A stretch of 64,000 nucleotides of DNA from Anniella stebbinsi. Its lineage: Eukaryota > Chordata > Lepidosauria > Squamata > Anniellidae. Numbering within the stretch: position 1 is the stretch's first letter; each line of letters begins with the position of its first letter. Under the pieces are notes generated by a model that made no database searches, was not told where the DNA came from, and saw only the letters and a list, made by a program, of their open reading frames with translations. The stretch is from positions 33,670,001 to 33,734,000 of the forward strand of contig JARDYH010000004.1 in the NCBI GenBank assembly GCA_029215795.1. Reading direction: 5' to 3'. The position numbers and the translations under genes were made by a program. This document shows positions 1 to 11,350 of this stretch, one piece after another.

Positions 1-167
1 TTATAGTGGTATTGAAGTGCACTGACAACTGTTGGGGCCATTGACACATTCCATATACCATTTTCATACTGCTTTCATAGTGTTATGTTCTGTTTGGTGT
101 AGATGTGTCAATGGGTCCCAATAGTTGTCAGTGCACTTCAATACTGCTATAAAGCAGTAGTGTAGAT
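1..167. mobile_element. Palindromic MITE, truncated at the window edge
   Basis: Arms at 1-50 and 108-153 are imperfect reverse complements: TTATAGTGGTATTGAAGTGC matches the far arm ending in a TGCTATAA box. The core AACTGTTGGGGCCATTGACA is shared with copies near 29865, 33895 and 38845. The right end reads GCAGTAGTGTAGATCCTG. No coding capacity. A hAT-like MITE is likely, but the left end is outside the window. Confidence 0.65.
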
Positions 168-254
168 CCTGTGTGTCTTACGAGGCATAAATGTGCAAGA
201 GGAATATAGCATTACCATGATGAGATCGTAATGATTTGACACGAGGGGTAGATC

Positions 255-326
255 TGGCCCAAGCCCCATTGAACTTGATGGGGCTTACTTCTGAGTAGAC
301 ACATAAAGGTTTGCACTGTTAGTCAT
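255..326 (+). repeat. Short squamate palindromic repeat (CCCATTGAACT family)
   Basis: The segment contains GCCCCATTGAACTTGATGGG followed by TTACTTCTGAGTAGACA and GCACTGTTAG. Related pieces occur near 26590-26650 (reverse), 43130-43195, 46500-46560 and 47500-47600. Imperfect internal symmetry suggests an old MITE or MIR-like relic. Confidence 0.5.
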
Positions 327-1989
327 GCATGATGTCTTTGACAGTGGGCAAGTATTGTTTTTGTTGTTCTCTACATCATCTTGAGTGCTTGAACGGTAAG
401 GTTATTTGCACATAAATGCATATTCTTCACCATTAGCTTAACTGAATGTTAAAAGCCAAACACATGCCTCTGAAGTTTGTGTTCATTCTACTTTATCCCA
501 GTCTTCCCTTGTTATCATATTTCCAGAATTTATCCGGAATATTTTGTATATTCACATTTACATTTGTATTCAAGGTCTTTGTGTGTTGTCCATTCCTGTG
601 TCTACTTTATATTTCAGTTGCATACCCATTAAATGCAAACCATTGCCCTTCTTTCTTTTATTTACCGAGGGTGTTATCTGCCTTGCATCTTTTGCCTCTT
701 TCATCCATAGACTTGTATCTACCGACAGACTAGTTGTGTTTAAATTAGGAGGTGGAAGTATACTGATAAAAAGAAAAGGCTAACTTATTTGTCAACATGA
801 ATGTGTATCATTAGTCCAACAGACAGCCCTTTAACATAAGTTGATAATTAAACTCCAATTTACCAATTCTCTGCCACAGAATTTTAATTCAAAAAGGATT
901 TTTAATCAATATCTTCCCCTTTTGTTCTTTTAGTCACGTGTATTTTATGTTCTTATTTGGTATGAACTGATTTCACCCCCTTTCCTCCCAAAACAATATA
1001 TGTTAGTATTGACACTTTATTAGTGAAAAGCGCATCCCCTTGCTAAGGAGAAAGCAATTACTTCCTATGTTTTCAGAGTGTGTTTCATTAATTTCATCAC
1101 CTAATTGAAACTAAGGCAGAGGGCTCGTAAATGGTTCCGTATCTCTCAAGGTTCATTTTTTTTTCCTGAGTGCAAGTTCTTGGAATTAAATTGCAGTTTT
1201 ATTAAGTGGCACATTTTTATTTTTATTTTATTTTTTTTCTTTTCTCTCTTGTGCATGCTGCCTGGGAACCGTTTTCCTTGTTCTTAGCTGTAATAAGTAG
1301 GCAACAGGTGACTACCTGCAACCCACCCAGCCTCATGAGCACAGGTGATTATCAGTTCAGGAAAGGGGATGTCATAACAATGAAAACATGTTGGCACCAG
1401 CTAGATTGTCATGTCATATTTTTGCCTGCATGTTGAAACAAGTATGATGTCAGTCTGATTTGTTTACAGGAGATTCCTTAATAATTTTGTACTGGGCCAG
1501 AACTAAATCCAATTTGAATGTCTGCAAGAAGTAGTCACACAGTAACTGAATGTTGGATTGCTGCATTCAGAATGACAACCAGTACAGTCAGGAAATAACT
1601 TTCTACTACCTAATTAGCCTTGAAACTCCAATTATAATTCAATTCCTAAGGGGAGATGACCCATCTTTTCCTTGGTTCCTCTCACTATGTTTCTAGTAGA
1701 CAATTAAACACGATAGCTGTTGGCATTGTTTTTATACATTTATTTAACATCAAACATTACATGGAAAAAAGCAAGGCAGCTGAAAAGGTCAAGAGTGGAT
1801 AAATTACTTATGAAGATGGGGTGATACTATATAATCTATCTTTTCAGAGTAACTGCTGAAATGTTGGGAAATCTTAAATCGGAACACCTGTCTTTGAATT
1901 TTCAAATTATACATATAATTTAATACCTTATGAAGTCTGCTACCTCACAGATTTTTCTAAAGTCAGATCCAAGCTATGCACACAGTGCC

Positions 1990-2170
1990 AGTAGCCCTGT
2001 TCACATGATATGGTGGGATCACCATAGATTATCTTACTCACAATGATTTGCAGCATGTGCTGGTCACCATTTTGAATATATAATCATCAATGGGGTTGCA
2101 GAGTGTTATCCAAACCTGGTTACACAGGGGTAAAATGACACTAGCATAACCCTACAATAAAACTTTGTAT
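1990..2170. mobile_element. Old MITE fragment (CAGCATGTGCTGGTC family)
   Basis: Contains GCATGTGCTGGTCACCATTT near 2054 with a following GAATAT. Similar wording is found at 22380-22690 and 53505-53785. Heavily diverged, and the ends are uncertain. Confidence 0.35.
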
Positions 2171-2435
2171 AACCCCCAATGGACAGGTTCATGCTTAGAG
2201 TAAACGTATTGGAATCAACAAGGCTTAAGTTAGTCATGACTAACTTAATAAGTCCCATTCATTCAAAAAAAGGGGCCATTGATTCTACCCTAAATATAAT
2301 TAAATCTGAATCCAACCCAATGTTGATCATGTGAACATAGAGAGCATGGACAACACATGTACTTCTGTTTGCCCCTACACATTCGGTGTAGATGATGATG
2401 ATTTCAAAGCAGGAATGAACCTGTGAGTTCATATT

Positions 2436-2436
2436 A

Positions 2437-2471
<35 letters not shown>

Positions 2472-2473
2472 TA
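2436..2473. repeat. (TTA)n microsatellite
   Basis: About twelve TTA units directly abut the 3' end of an antisense LINE, consistent with expansion of the LINE's own A-rich terminal repeat. Confidence 0.9.
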
Positions 2474-2900
2474 CATTTATACACCACCCCATAGCCGAAG
2501 CTCACTGTGCGGTTTACAAAGATTAAAAACATTGAACATTCAAAACCAATATACAAAATTTAAAACCATAAAAAGCATAAAAACAAACTACATATCAACT
2601 ATCCATGGGTCAGTTAAAAAACTCAACATATGCTAGTAAATGCCTGGGAGAAAAGAAAAGTCTTGACTTGGTGCTGAAAAGATAACAATGTTGGCGCCAC
2701 TCGAACCTCATCGGAGAGATCGTTCCGTAGTTGGGGGGGCACCACCGAAAAGGCCCTCTCCCTTGTTGCCATCCTCTGAGCTTTCCTCGGAGTAGGCACT
2801 CGGAAGAGGACCTCAGATGTTGAGTGTAGTGTATGAGTAGGTTCATGTCCAGAGAGGAGTTCTGTCAGGTATTGTGGTCCCAAGCCATGAATCTGAGTGA
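2474..2900 (-). mobile_element. L2-like LINE 3' end, antisense
   Basis: Minus-strand open frame 2623-2883 (86 aa) is the C-terminus of a LINE ORF2 of the L2/CR1 group, with REIxxAF-type RERAFSVVPPQLRNDL followed by VAPTLLSFQHQVKTFLFS. The 3' UTR then ends in the squamate tail whose reverse strand reads CCCATAGCCGAAGCTC. It is 5'-truncated. Confidence 0.85.
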
Positions 2901-3721
2901 AAAGCTCAACAAATCAACATGAACCTTAATGTACGAATGGCAACACATATAGATAATATTTGCCTGTAAAACAAACAAAAAGAAATGAAGGTTCAACACC
3001 TTCTTCAATACATGAATAATACCTGTGTAACATCAGAGTGCTGTTCTTTAGAGTGATTGCTCATTTAATAAAACTTCTTTCAGATTATTAGAACAGCTCC
3101 ATTGCTTTTCAAAATCTCACATCTATCTGTTACTGCAATTTGTCTTTTGATACACTTGAATGCTAGTCTTTTCACAGGTTTATTCCATCATGTACTCTCA
3201 TTTTCAAATGGCACTGCTGCTTTTCTCCCTAGCTTAGATGCATGAATATTGTCCTCGTATCACTCCTGTTCTGTCCAAAAGATATTCCAGTGTATCACCA
3301 TGAAAAAGTGTTAGCAACAGCAATAGTTGTACCACTCTTACTGAGTGATGCCCCGTCGTAGAAAAAATAATATCCTAAAATCAACATACTTGCTTAGTTT
3401 ATGAGAATACTTCTTCTCCCTGAAATCCAAACCATGCCTTTCTAAATGGTGATAAAAGTACACATTGAAAGCCTACTGTTTTAGTAGCCTAATGCAATAA
3501 CCTTTTGTTATCCAAGAAAATTTGGACTAGTTTACAAACAAAATGAATACCACAATGTCAGTATAATTATGTGTGAGCAATTGGTTTTTTGGGGGGCGGG
3601 GGTTCCCCACCATGCAACTTTGGCATAAAAACAAAATTCAAAAGTGAACATAAAAGATTTATCCATAGTCATAGAAGTGAAATTTTCCTAGGTTGAAATT
3701 TTAATGATGAGAAATGAAAGG

Positions 3722-4213
3722 GGCCAGGTTATCTAAAGGAACGCCTCCTCCCATGTGTACCTGCCCGGACCCTAAGATCATCTACAGGGGTCCTTCTCCA
3801 TGAGCCCCTTCCAAAGGAAGTGAGGCAGGTGGCCACTAGGAGGAGGGCTTTCTCCGCTGTGGCACCCTGGCTGTGGAATAAGCTCCCCAGAGAGGTTCGC
3901 CTGGCGCCTACTTTGTACTCTTTTCGTCGCCAGGTGAAGACCTTTTTATTCTCCCAGTATTTAAACAGTTAAATTAACTCAATTTTAATCCTTGCTGTTT
4001 TAAATTTGTATTTTAATCTGTATTAATTCCTGCTGCTGGTTTTATTCTGGTTTTATTTTGGTTGTGTTTTTAGATTGTATGTTATTTGTTGTTTTTGGAT
4101 TGTGGCTTGTTTTAAGTTTTTAAAATGATTTTATGGTTTTAATTTTTGTGAACCGCCCAGAGAGCTTCGGCTATAGGGCGGTATAAAAATGCAATAAATG
4201 AATAAATAAATAG
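3722..4213 (+). mobile_element. L2-like LINE 3' end, sense
   Basis: The plus strand encodes the ORF2 C-terminus (RRRAFSAVAPWLWNKLPREV, then LYSFRRQVKTFLF), stopping at 3970-3972. A T-rich UTR follows, then the conserved tail AACCGCCCAGAGAGCTTCGG and (AATA)n. It is one of few LINE pieces in the sense orientation of PTPRT. Confidence 0.88.
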
Positions 4214-4282
4214 ATCCAAAAGTGGGAGACTGATTCCATCAGGTTTGAATATGACTTAGGCAGCTTCTCCCTTTATTATAGG

Positions 4283-4528
4283 GAGCCAATATGGAGTAGT
4301 GGCTAGAGTGTTGGAGTGGGAGTCCAGCGATCTGGGTTCTAGTCCCCACTCGACCGTGGAAGCTCACTGGGTGACTTTGGGCCAGTCACAGACTCTCAGC
4401 CCATGCTACCTCACAGGGTTGTTATTGTGATGATAAAAAGGAGAGGAGGAGGATTATGTGTGTTTCCTTGAGTTCCTTGGGGGGGGGGAAGGTGGGATAT
4501 AAATATAATAAATAAATAACTAAATAAA
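4283..4528 (+). mobile_element. Sauria-type tRNA-derived SINE
   Basis: A tRNA-like head carries an A box (TGGCTAGAGTG region) and a B box (GGTTCTAGTCC near 4336). The body has CACTGGGTGACTTTGGGCCA and CTCACAGGGTTGTTATTGTG. The tail CTTGAGTTCCTTGG...GGTGGGATATAAAT resembles Bov-B, and it ends in (AATA)n. This family is characteristic of squamates. Confidence 0.93.
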
Positions 4529-4539
4529 GTGGATCTTTG

Positions 4540-4612
4540 CACTGAGTAGGGGGGTGGACTTGATGGCCTTATAGGCCCCATCCAACTCTACTATTGTATG
4601 ATTCTATGATCT
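4540..4612 (+). mobile_element. CR1 LINE 3' tail
   Basis: Contains GGACTTGATGGCCTTATAGG, then CCAACTCTACTATTGTATGA and the 8-bp-type terminal repeat TGATTCTATGAT, the classic sauropsid CR1 3' end. It lies immediately after the SINE. Confidence 0.9.
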
Positions 4613-4629
4613 AGAATTGCTGGGCATTA

Positions 4630-4870
4630 CACAGGGATTCCCAACCTTTTCGTGGGCTGCTGACTAATGTGAACAGTGGGCACATTTGGACTTCTGAGAG
4701 AATCGAGCACTCATAAAATGGCTGCTAAGGGTGGTAGGGGCTTGCCCGTTCACAAAATGGCTGCCATAGTGAGCATGGACCGTCACAACATAATCATTTC
4801 TCAGAAGGCAAACTAGTAAGACTAAAAAGAAAAGTAACTTGCCCACTAACCAATGTACAAGGTGGAGGTG
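4630..4870. mobile_element. Unclassified repeat with repeated AAAATGGCTGC
   Basis: Two copies of a motif (CATAAAATGGCTGCTAAG near 4714 and CACAAAATGGCTGCCATA near 4751) lie in a GC-richer block beginning GATTCCCAACCTTTTCGTGG. The wording resembles squamate non-autonomous DNA transposons; ends not defined. Confidence 0.35.
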
Positions 4871-5712
4871 GTGTCTGAGCTTTAAAATACCAAACCACTG
4901 TTTTGAAACCAAGTAAAGAAGGTGCTGAAGGGAAGCCTTTCACTTTGCAGCATGCCAGTATTTTTTTAAAAAATGTTCACAACATAAAAATCTGGCAACC
5001 ACCAAGCGAGTTGGAGATCCCAGGCATAGGGCTTCACCCAGATGATTGCCATATGCATCAAGAGGAAAGGGCGCATCAGAAGGAATATCACAGCTTTGGA
5101 AGATAATATCTGTGAACAGTCACCAGATTGACATTCTGTTAATAATTTACATACCTTAGCACCTTTGCATAAGGTGTGCTAGCATGATCCCAAAGGAGCA
5201 AAACTGTTTCACTGGAACAACATGAATCACAATTGTTCATTCTCTCTTGGTTGCTTCGAAAGGTTAGCATGAATATATTATTGCCATTAAATGTCCTTAA
5301 AGTTAAGCTTCCAAAGGGATGAGAAACCCAAATCTATTACTAATGCATCATGCCTTAGTTTCCTTTAAAAGGTTTCTCCAGGATCCCATCTCTTTATACA
5401 CCATTATTATTACTAATGCATTAAGGTTCTTATTTCAGGGATAATGTCTAAAAATTCTGTAACAGCATTAATAGTGGTTCAAGAAAGAGGTAGCTGTTGG
5501 TAGCTGCCATCTGGAGGCTGCTGTCCACATTGGTCAGCAGCCCCCAAATGAGCACCTTGGGAGTGCATTAGATTATCAATACCCTTGTGGTCAGGAAGCA
5601 ATTACACAGAGGATCCATTTGTTGGAACTGGTGCTTCCACATGGTAGTCCTTCATGTGCCTTCAGTTTGTGCAATTGCAAATAAGACAATGCAGTTTTTA
5701 TGGGGGCTGCCA

Positions 5713-5895
5713 CCTATTTATTTGTTTATTTATTACATTTATATACCGCCCCATAGCCGAAGCTCTCTGGGTGGTTTACAAAAATTAAACACACTGAACA
5801 TTTAAAAACCAATATACAAAATTTTAAACCATGAAAGCCTAAAACAAACTACATATAATTTAAACTATCCAGGGGTCTGTGAACTAGCTGAAATT
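5713..5895 (-). mobile_element. L2-like LINE 3' tail, antisense
   Basis: (TTTA)n followed by ATATACCGCCCCATAGCCGA and AGCTCTCTGGGTGGTTTACA, then A-rich UTR. This is the reverse complement of the tail at 4150-4200. No coding part remains. Confidence 0.88.
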
Positions 5896-6157
5896 CATTA
5901 AAACTGTCAAACATCAGGAAAATAAAAGCCTATTTTTATTATTATTCCCAATGGGAAATAGCGCACCTAAATTTGGATGTATGTGGAACTACTCCCAATG
6001 TATAAACAAATTTTAAATCATGAAATTTAGCCCTCTTCATAAATGTTTCTCTTTGATATTGCAGCACCCCTGTTTATGGTGACTAGACTTCTTTCAAATT
6101 TTAAAGCTTGATTTATACTGCTGATGCCATAATTAGGCTTTGTAAGTGATGTTTTAT

Positions 6158-6302
6158 GGCAGCCTCCCTCAACCAGGTGCACTGCAGAAGTGTTGGACTA
6201 CATCTCCTGATATCCCTAGCCAGCATAACCACTGTCAATGCTAGTTAGTGATGATGGGAGTTATAGTCCAACACTTCTGTAGGACACCAGTTTGGGAAAA
6301 AC
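6158..6302. mobile_element. Palindromic MITE (GTTGGACTACA family)
   Basis: The left half (CTCAACCAGGTGCACTGCAG, then GTTGGACTACATCTCCTGAT) mirrors the right half (GATGGGAGTTATAGTCCAAC, then GACACCAGTTTGG). Arms of about 60 bp flank an AGCCAGCATAACCACTGTCA centre. A deleted relative lies at 60852-60950. Confidence 0.75.
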
Positions 6303-7036
6303 TGTTTCATGGGAATCAATATGGTAATCCTATTGATCTTTTCCTTTATAAAGACTTGGGGTACTCTTCTTCTTGAAGAACCTCTCTGTCCACGTAACCC
6401 ATATCTCACAGTTTTGTAGGATGATCAGATAGCATTTCAGTTTACTATATAATGTCATACTCACCATGGCGTGCTGATTGAGGAGATTATTTATTATGCA
6501 GGATCTGGCAAAGAGTATTCCCATCTGTGTTGCTGAGAAGGAAACCATTTCAGTGCTTGGAGCCCTTTGATATGCAAACAAAACTCTGCTGAGATGAAAT
6601 GGCTTTCTTTTGACTCCAGAGATGATAGGTTGTTCAATGCCAATAGCTATATTCAAATAGGCACTCCTTCCCCTCTGGAGTGAGAAGGATTAAAAAGAAG
6701 CACCTTTCCAACATGTATTGTCAGCTGGAACAGAAAGCAGACCATGTCTGATAGACTGGAGCATTTTCAATAATTCATCATAAATGTATCATTATAGCAT
6801 GTAATACCAGTGTTTCTTCATTTATGAGCTTTGGTTGTTGTGGAGATGTCAGAATCTTCATTAATATTTATCTTCAGGCATAGTAACAGTTCTTTATTAC
6901 TGGAATATTGGCTTATCTTTCTATAGATTATATTTAGCAGTGGCTTTCTACCAGTGGGAAGCATGTCCACTTTCGCAAGCTAGGGCACCCAATTTTTACT
7001 TATTCAGCCCCTGTGTGTCCACAAAGCTGCTCCTCA

Positions 7037-7413
7037 TAGAGATGTCCGTCAGAGAAATCCACTTCTTTTCCATCTCAAAAGAGTTCCCCAGGGTGTAGAA
7101 CTCTATCTGGATTTTTGAGCCGAGCTGGGGGTTATTCCCCGAACAACAGGAACTTTTTTTTTTTTTTGCACATTTTGTTCAGAGGGTCCACAATTTGTGC
7201 AAACATTTGAGCAATTTGTGAACATCTCTGAGCAATTTACACAAATTTCTGATGTTTGGTCATGATTTGCACAAATTGTTTGGAAATGTGTCCAAATTGC
7301 AAAGAAGTTTGCGCAACCTACAGCGGGAACTGGAATGAAGTCCAGGGGAACAAAACTAGGAAAAGTCATGGAATAACCCACAAATGGATTTCTCAGATGT
7401 GTCTTGCTGGGGA
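7037..7413. mobile_element. hAT-like non-autonomous element
   Basis: Inverted ends GTCAGAGAAATCCACTT (left) and, reading inward from the right, ATCTGAGAAATCCATTT. The interior is rich in TTTGTGCAAA-type words that also occur in the element at 25915-26256. Confidence 0.5.
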
Positions 7414-8389
7414 ACATGCTGAAACCATATGTAATATAGCTCTGAAGCCTGCAGTTGGTAGGATGCTTCACCTTAAGTCTAATTGGAATTTAAGTACAGA
7501 ATTCTTTGGTGCATTGCCTGTGCAGAATGTCTATGAGGTTTGTTTTGATTTGCTTTAGCTTCTGCTGAGGCTTGCACACAGTTAGGTGTCCTTCTTACAT
7601 CATATGAGTTTTTTTCTGAGAAGCCAGGTTCTGTCTCTCCCCACTCCCCATCCACTTTCTTCTGCTGCATGGCCAAAGAAAATATCCATCAGACTGGGCA
7701 TACAGTCTAGGCTGCATTATCAGCTCTATTATTGTATGGCTCAATTTTCCTGGGCTAAGATGAGATCAGAACAAACCTCGTATAATATCATTGTCTTAGC
7801 AGTGGTTATGAAACGAAAGTTTTGCAGAGGGAAGCAGAATATTACATAAGTTCTTGAGGTTGTGCTGGAAGCCCTGCAAGGAAAGACAGGAGGTTTAATT
7901 TCTCCAGGGCCTTTGAAAAGCTCCCGTCTCTTTGTATATGGAGTTGCAACCATACCTCAGGATTTTGCTTTTAGTCTTTGTCCTGTGCCTTAATCCGCAA
8001 CATTCCTGTTGTGGTTAAGAAATTTGACTCTTAATACCTGATGGTCACTATTTACAGAGTGACTTGTTAAATGGAACGTTCCCAGCAAAAACTAATGTAA
8101 ACATTTAAAAAAGTATTGAAGTGTTCAGGAATGTTAACAGAACCTCCCCACCTCTGCATTTCATTTTTTTTCTGATTAAGTAGTTTTAAAAGCTGTTGTT
8201 GTTTTGAGATACTAACAATCACAGATAAAATGTTTAATAATCCCATAGTTAAGACTGAGCTGCTTTCAAATTCTCAGCATCACAGGGATCAGCTAATTCG
8301 TGGCATCTTCTAAGCATCTTTGCAATATCCTCCTAATCACAGTAGAATAAATGAAATCCAGCATTAACCAGTTGAATAGATTGTGGGCG

Positions 8390-9140
8390 AAGGAGTGGGG
8401 AAATAACGAGATGAGACAACTGTATATGACATAAAATTTGGGCCACATTTATTAAAGATCTTCAAAGGGAAACTAGGTGGGCCCTAATCTACACCAGCAA
8501 CTATCAGGCAACACATTCTATGTCTGGAGAGTGGTGTCAGACGATTGCCACACCCAGGTCTTACCCCTTTGGGGGAGGGTAGACTGAGCCATGCCACTCA
8601 CCCCCTGGGCCACACAACACCAGATGGAGTGACGAGAGTTGGCCTAACAGGTGACCTTATCCCCCACTGGGGCCGCAGAACCCTCAGTGGAAGGCTTCAG
8701 ATGTCACCTGTCACCAAACAACAGTGCCACAGAATGATCACCATGCATTTCCTCTAAGCATGCCAGCCCCTACCAGCCTGAGACAAATGTGACCACATTA
8801 ACCTGAATCAGAATATTACAGTTCCTAAAACACTCTCTCCCCACTTTCAATGTGAAGTAGAGAAAAAGACACATAACCCAGGCCAAAAATTCCTACTCGA
8901 CCCCCAAAAGGACAACCAGGTGAAACCCACACTGCATACAGGGAGTGAGGGAACCGCGCTTTGAAGAGCCTGGAGGGCTGGACGCAGATGCCTTATATAG
9001 GCGCAACTGCCCTGCCCCCCAGCTGCTGGCACCAAACGCAGACCCAATGGGGAGTGAGCACGTTTCTTCTCTCCCTCCCTGCCCTCCGTAGCCTCCCCGC
9101 AGCCATATGCCAGGATGCGGTTGGAGAGCATATGTAGTCA
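8390..9140 (-). mobile_element. Possible solo LTR or promoter-bearing repeat, antisense
   Basis: On the minus strand a GC-rich block (about 9140-9000) leads into a TATA box (GCCTATATAAGGC near 8990-9002). About 540 bp later comes a polyadenylation signal AATAAA (plus-strand TTTATT at 8448-8453). TATA, body and polyA signal in this order resemble an LTR with a long R region. I could not find matching target-site duplications or a paired LTR, so this is tentative. Confidence 0.35.
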
Positions 9141-9221
9141 ATGGTAATGAAATCCAGTGTATGGCATAAGAAGTGTATCAAAATATCCTTGGTGCAGCAT
9201 TTTAGACTAAGGAACCAAGTA

Positions 9222-9370
9222 TGGACATAGGAAGCTGCCTTACCCTAAGTTAGGACACTGGTCCATCTAGCCCAGTATTGTCCACATTGACTGGAAGCTG
9301 CTCTCCAGGGTTTCAGACAAGAGTCTTTCCCAGAGATGCCATGGATCTTCATTCTTCCTCAGGACCAAGA
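9222..9370 (-). mobile_element. Squamate SINE-like repeat, antisense
   Basis: Contains ACATAGGAAGCTGCCTTACC, TGGTCCATCTAGCCCAGTAT and CTCCAGGGTTTCAGACAAGA, as in a common squamate interspersed repeat that normally continues into a tRNA-like head. The head is missing here. A very diverged relative may lie at 20215-20400. Confidence 0.55.
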
Positions 9371-9404
9371 AGGGAATGTTCTCTTACTATTTCTATAGTT
9401 AAAC

Positions 9405-9560
9405 TTATTAATTTATTTATTTGAAACATTTCTGTTACGTCTTTCAACCTGGTAATTATCAAGACAGATTCTAAGAATTAACATAATTAATTAAAACAAT
9501 ACAAAAATGACACAATAATTAAAACAACAGAAGAATTACCGTAGCATAATTCTAACTGTT
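9405..9560 (-). mobile_element. LINE 3' tail, antisense
   Basis: A TTTATTTATTTG run and an acCTGGTAATTA-type border are followed by A-rich UTR with repeated AATTAAAACAA. It looks like an old, 5'-truncated CR1/L2-like tail. Confidence 0.4.
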
Positions 9561-9572
9561 AGAAATCAAAAT

Positions 9573-10607
9573 TAGGGGTGTGCAAGGGAGGAAAAATTGT
9601 ATCGGAATCGGAATCAGGACCTTGGATTTTGCCCTGGATTGGATCGGTCAAAATCGGAGGTCCCTCGGATCCGATCTGATTCCGATACAAAAATCGGACG
9701 TCCGATTTTTGGATCGGATGCCATTTTAGGAGTTCATAGAAATTCATAGAAAATTGAAGGTTTAAGCAATTTTTCACAAATGACCAGCCAGATCCCATCT
9801 TCAATGTCCCACAATTTTCAAGTTTTTATCTTTAAAAATGAAGAAGTTACAGTGGGGGGTGGGACTTTTGGGGGACCCCCTATAACTTTTTAATTTGAAA
9901 AGTTAGAGAAATGAAACTTTTTGGACATTGCAGATTGAATCTTGCTAGTCCTGGCTCCCCAAGTTTCATGTCATTATCATTTCAAATAAAAAAGTTATGC
10001 ACGTGTTTCCCCCAATTCAAGCCTATGGGGAAAAAAGCAGACAAGATGACAGCACGGAGACCAGGTCAACCAGCTCTCAGTGATGTTGCACGATCTTTAA
10101 TAAATTCATATAAAATTTAGGTTTGGAGGGATCAATCTCAAATTTCATACACATGTCTAGCACATGTTGCTACACATATGTGCCAAATTTCAGATCAATC
10201 CATCCAACCTTCGATTTTATATTAATTTTTTAAAGATCGTGCAACTTTTTGACAGATCTGAATGAATGCATGTGGCGAGCTGTCATTCTGACCTGTCAGA
10301 ACAGAAATGATCTTTTAAAAATTCATATAAAATCAAGGGTTGGAGGGATTGGTCTCAAATTTCATACACATACTTAGGCATACCCCATAAGCACTGTGAC
10401 CAAGTTTCAAGCCTCTAACTTTTAAAATACAGAAGTTATAGGTTTATTTATATGGCGGTCCGATAATCCGATATAATCGGGCTGAAAATTTTCGGATCGG
10501 TTATTTATTGGAGGTTTTTCTATCATATCATTATCGTTAATTGGATGTCTGTTAATGACCTTATCGTATCGCTATCAGACATTTTAACGATATGATACAC
10601 ATCCCTA
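9573..10607. mobile_element. hAT-like non-autonomous element with ATCGGA-rich ends (copy 1)
   Basis: A 1,035-bp element begins TAGGGGTGTGCA and ends as the complement of TAGGGATGTGTATCA. The left end is packed with ATCGGA words and the right end with ACGATA/TATCGT words. The interior repeats TTCATATAAAAT and AATTTCATACACAT. The right 470 bp recur inverted at 41487-41930. No transposase frame is seen. Confidence 0.75.
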
Positions 10608-10845
10608 CTCAGAACTAAATTTGCCCACCACTGTATTCTTTCAGTGGAGAGGTAAACACTGCTGCTGAAAGAATCTGGAGGCAGGAGGGGGGCTGATTTC
10701 CTTGGGCAATACTTGCTCTCCCCAAAGTAGACACCTTTTCCCAGAGCCAATTATACATCCTCAGAGCCAATTATACTCCCAAATCCCTTCACTGAGGAAT
10801 GGGCTTACAACACACAAATGCACCATGAATTATTTGCATGGAATT

Positions 10846-10872
10846 TGTGTTGTTGTTGTTGTTGTTGTTGTT
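10846..10872. repeat. (GTT)n microsatellite at a LINE 3' end
   Basis: Nine GTT units on the plus strand are (AAC)n on the minus strand, directly after the 3' UTR of the antisense R4-like LINE. Confidence 0.9.
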
Positions 10873-11268
10873 ATATCTCTTTCTCTCTCGTGGCGGTTTT
10901 TCTAGATGGACATGATGGGCTTTGCCAAGTCATGCTGTCTTTTACAGATTCAGGAATTTCCTGACAATTGAGCATGTTTTAATTATGACTGCTTTCTGGA
11001 TGTTGGTGTGGATGTATTTTGGTAGGCCCAGTTTCTGAAGGTTTTCTGTATAGTTTTTTGATGTGATGCCGGTGATTGATGTGACTAACAGAATAATTGT
11101 GACCATTTCCTGTTGCTGTTTGTTCTTTGATTTCCATGGCCAGTGGTGTATATTTTTCTCTCTTTTCCCTCTTCCTTTATTACAACATTTTTGTCATTAG
11201 GTATTGCTATGTCAATGAGGTACGTGTGTTTTTCTTTTTTGTCTAATACCGTTATGTCTGGTTGGTTG
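10873..11268 (-). mobile_element. R4/Dong-like LINE ORF C-terminus and 3' UTR, antisense
   Basis: The minus strand from 11268 to a TAA at 10942-10944 stays open for about 108 codons. It reads NQPDITVLDKKEKHTYLIDI with AIPND directly after, and later YTENLQKLGLPKYIHTNIQK and IVRKFLNL. The PD...D.K spacing and the IDIAIPND block match the C-terminal restriction-like endonuclease of site-specific R4-clade LINEs. No start Met is present because it is a 5'-truncated copy. A short UTR and (AAC)n end the element. Confidence 0.8.
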
Positions 11269-11270
11269 CT

Positions 11271-11350
11271 ATTATTATTATTATTATTATTATTATGATT
11301 TCTCTACCACTCTATAGCTGGAGCACTTTGGGCGTTTTACAACAATTCAA
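11271..11350 (-). mobile_element. (ATT)n plus L2-like tail, antisense
   Basis: (ATT)n is followed by CTACCACTCTATAGCTGGAG and CACTTTGGGCGTTTTACAAC, a diverged reverse-strand L2-like tail. It is wedged between the R4-like and L2-like coding fragments. Confidence 0.6.

Noticed and set aside
2259..2492. Asn-rich minus-strand frame
   Set aside because: The Asn run is simply translation of the (TTA)n microsatellite.
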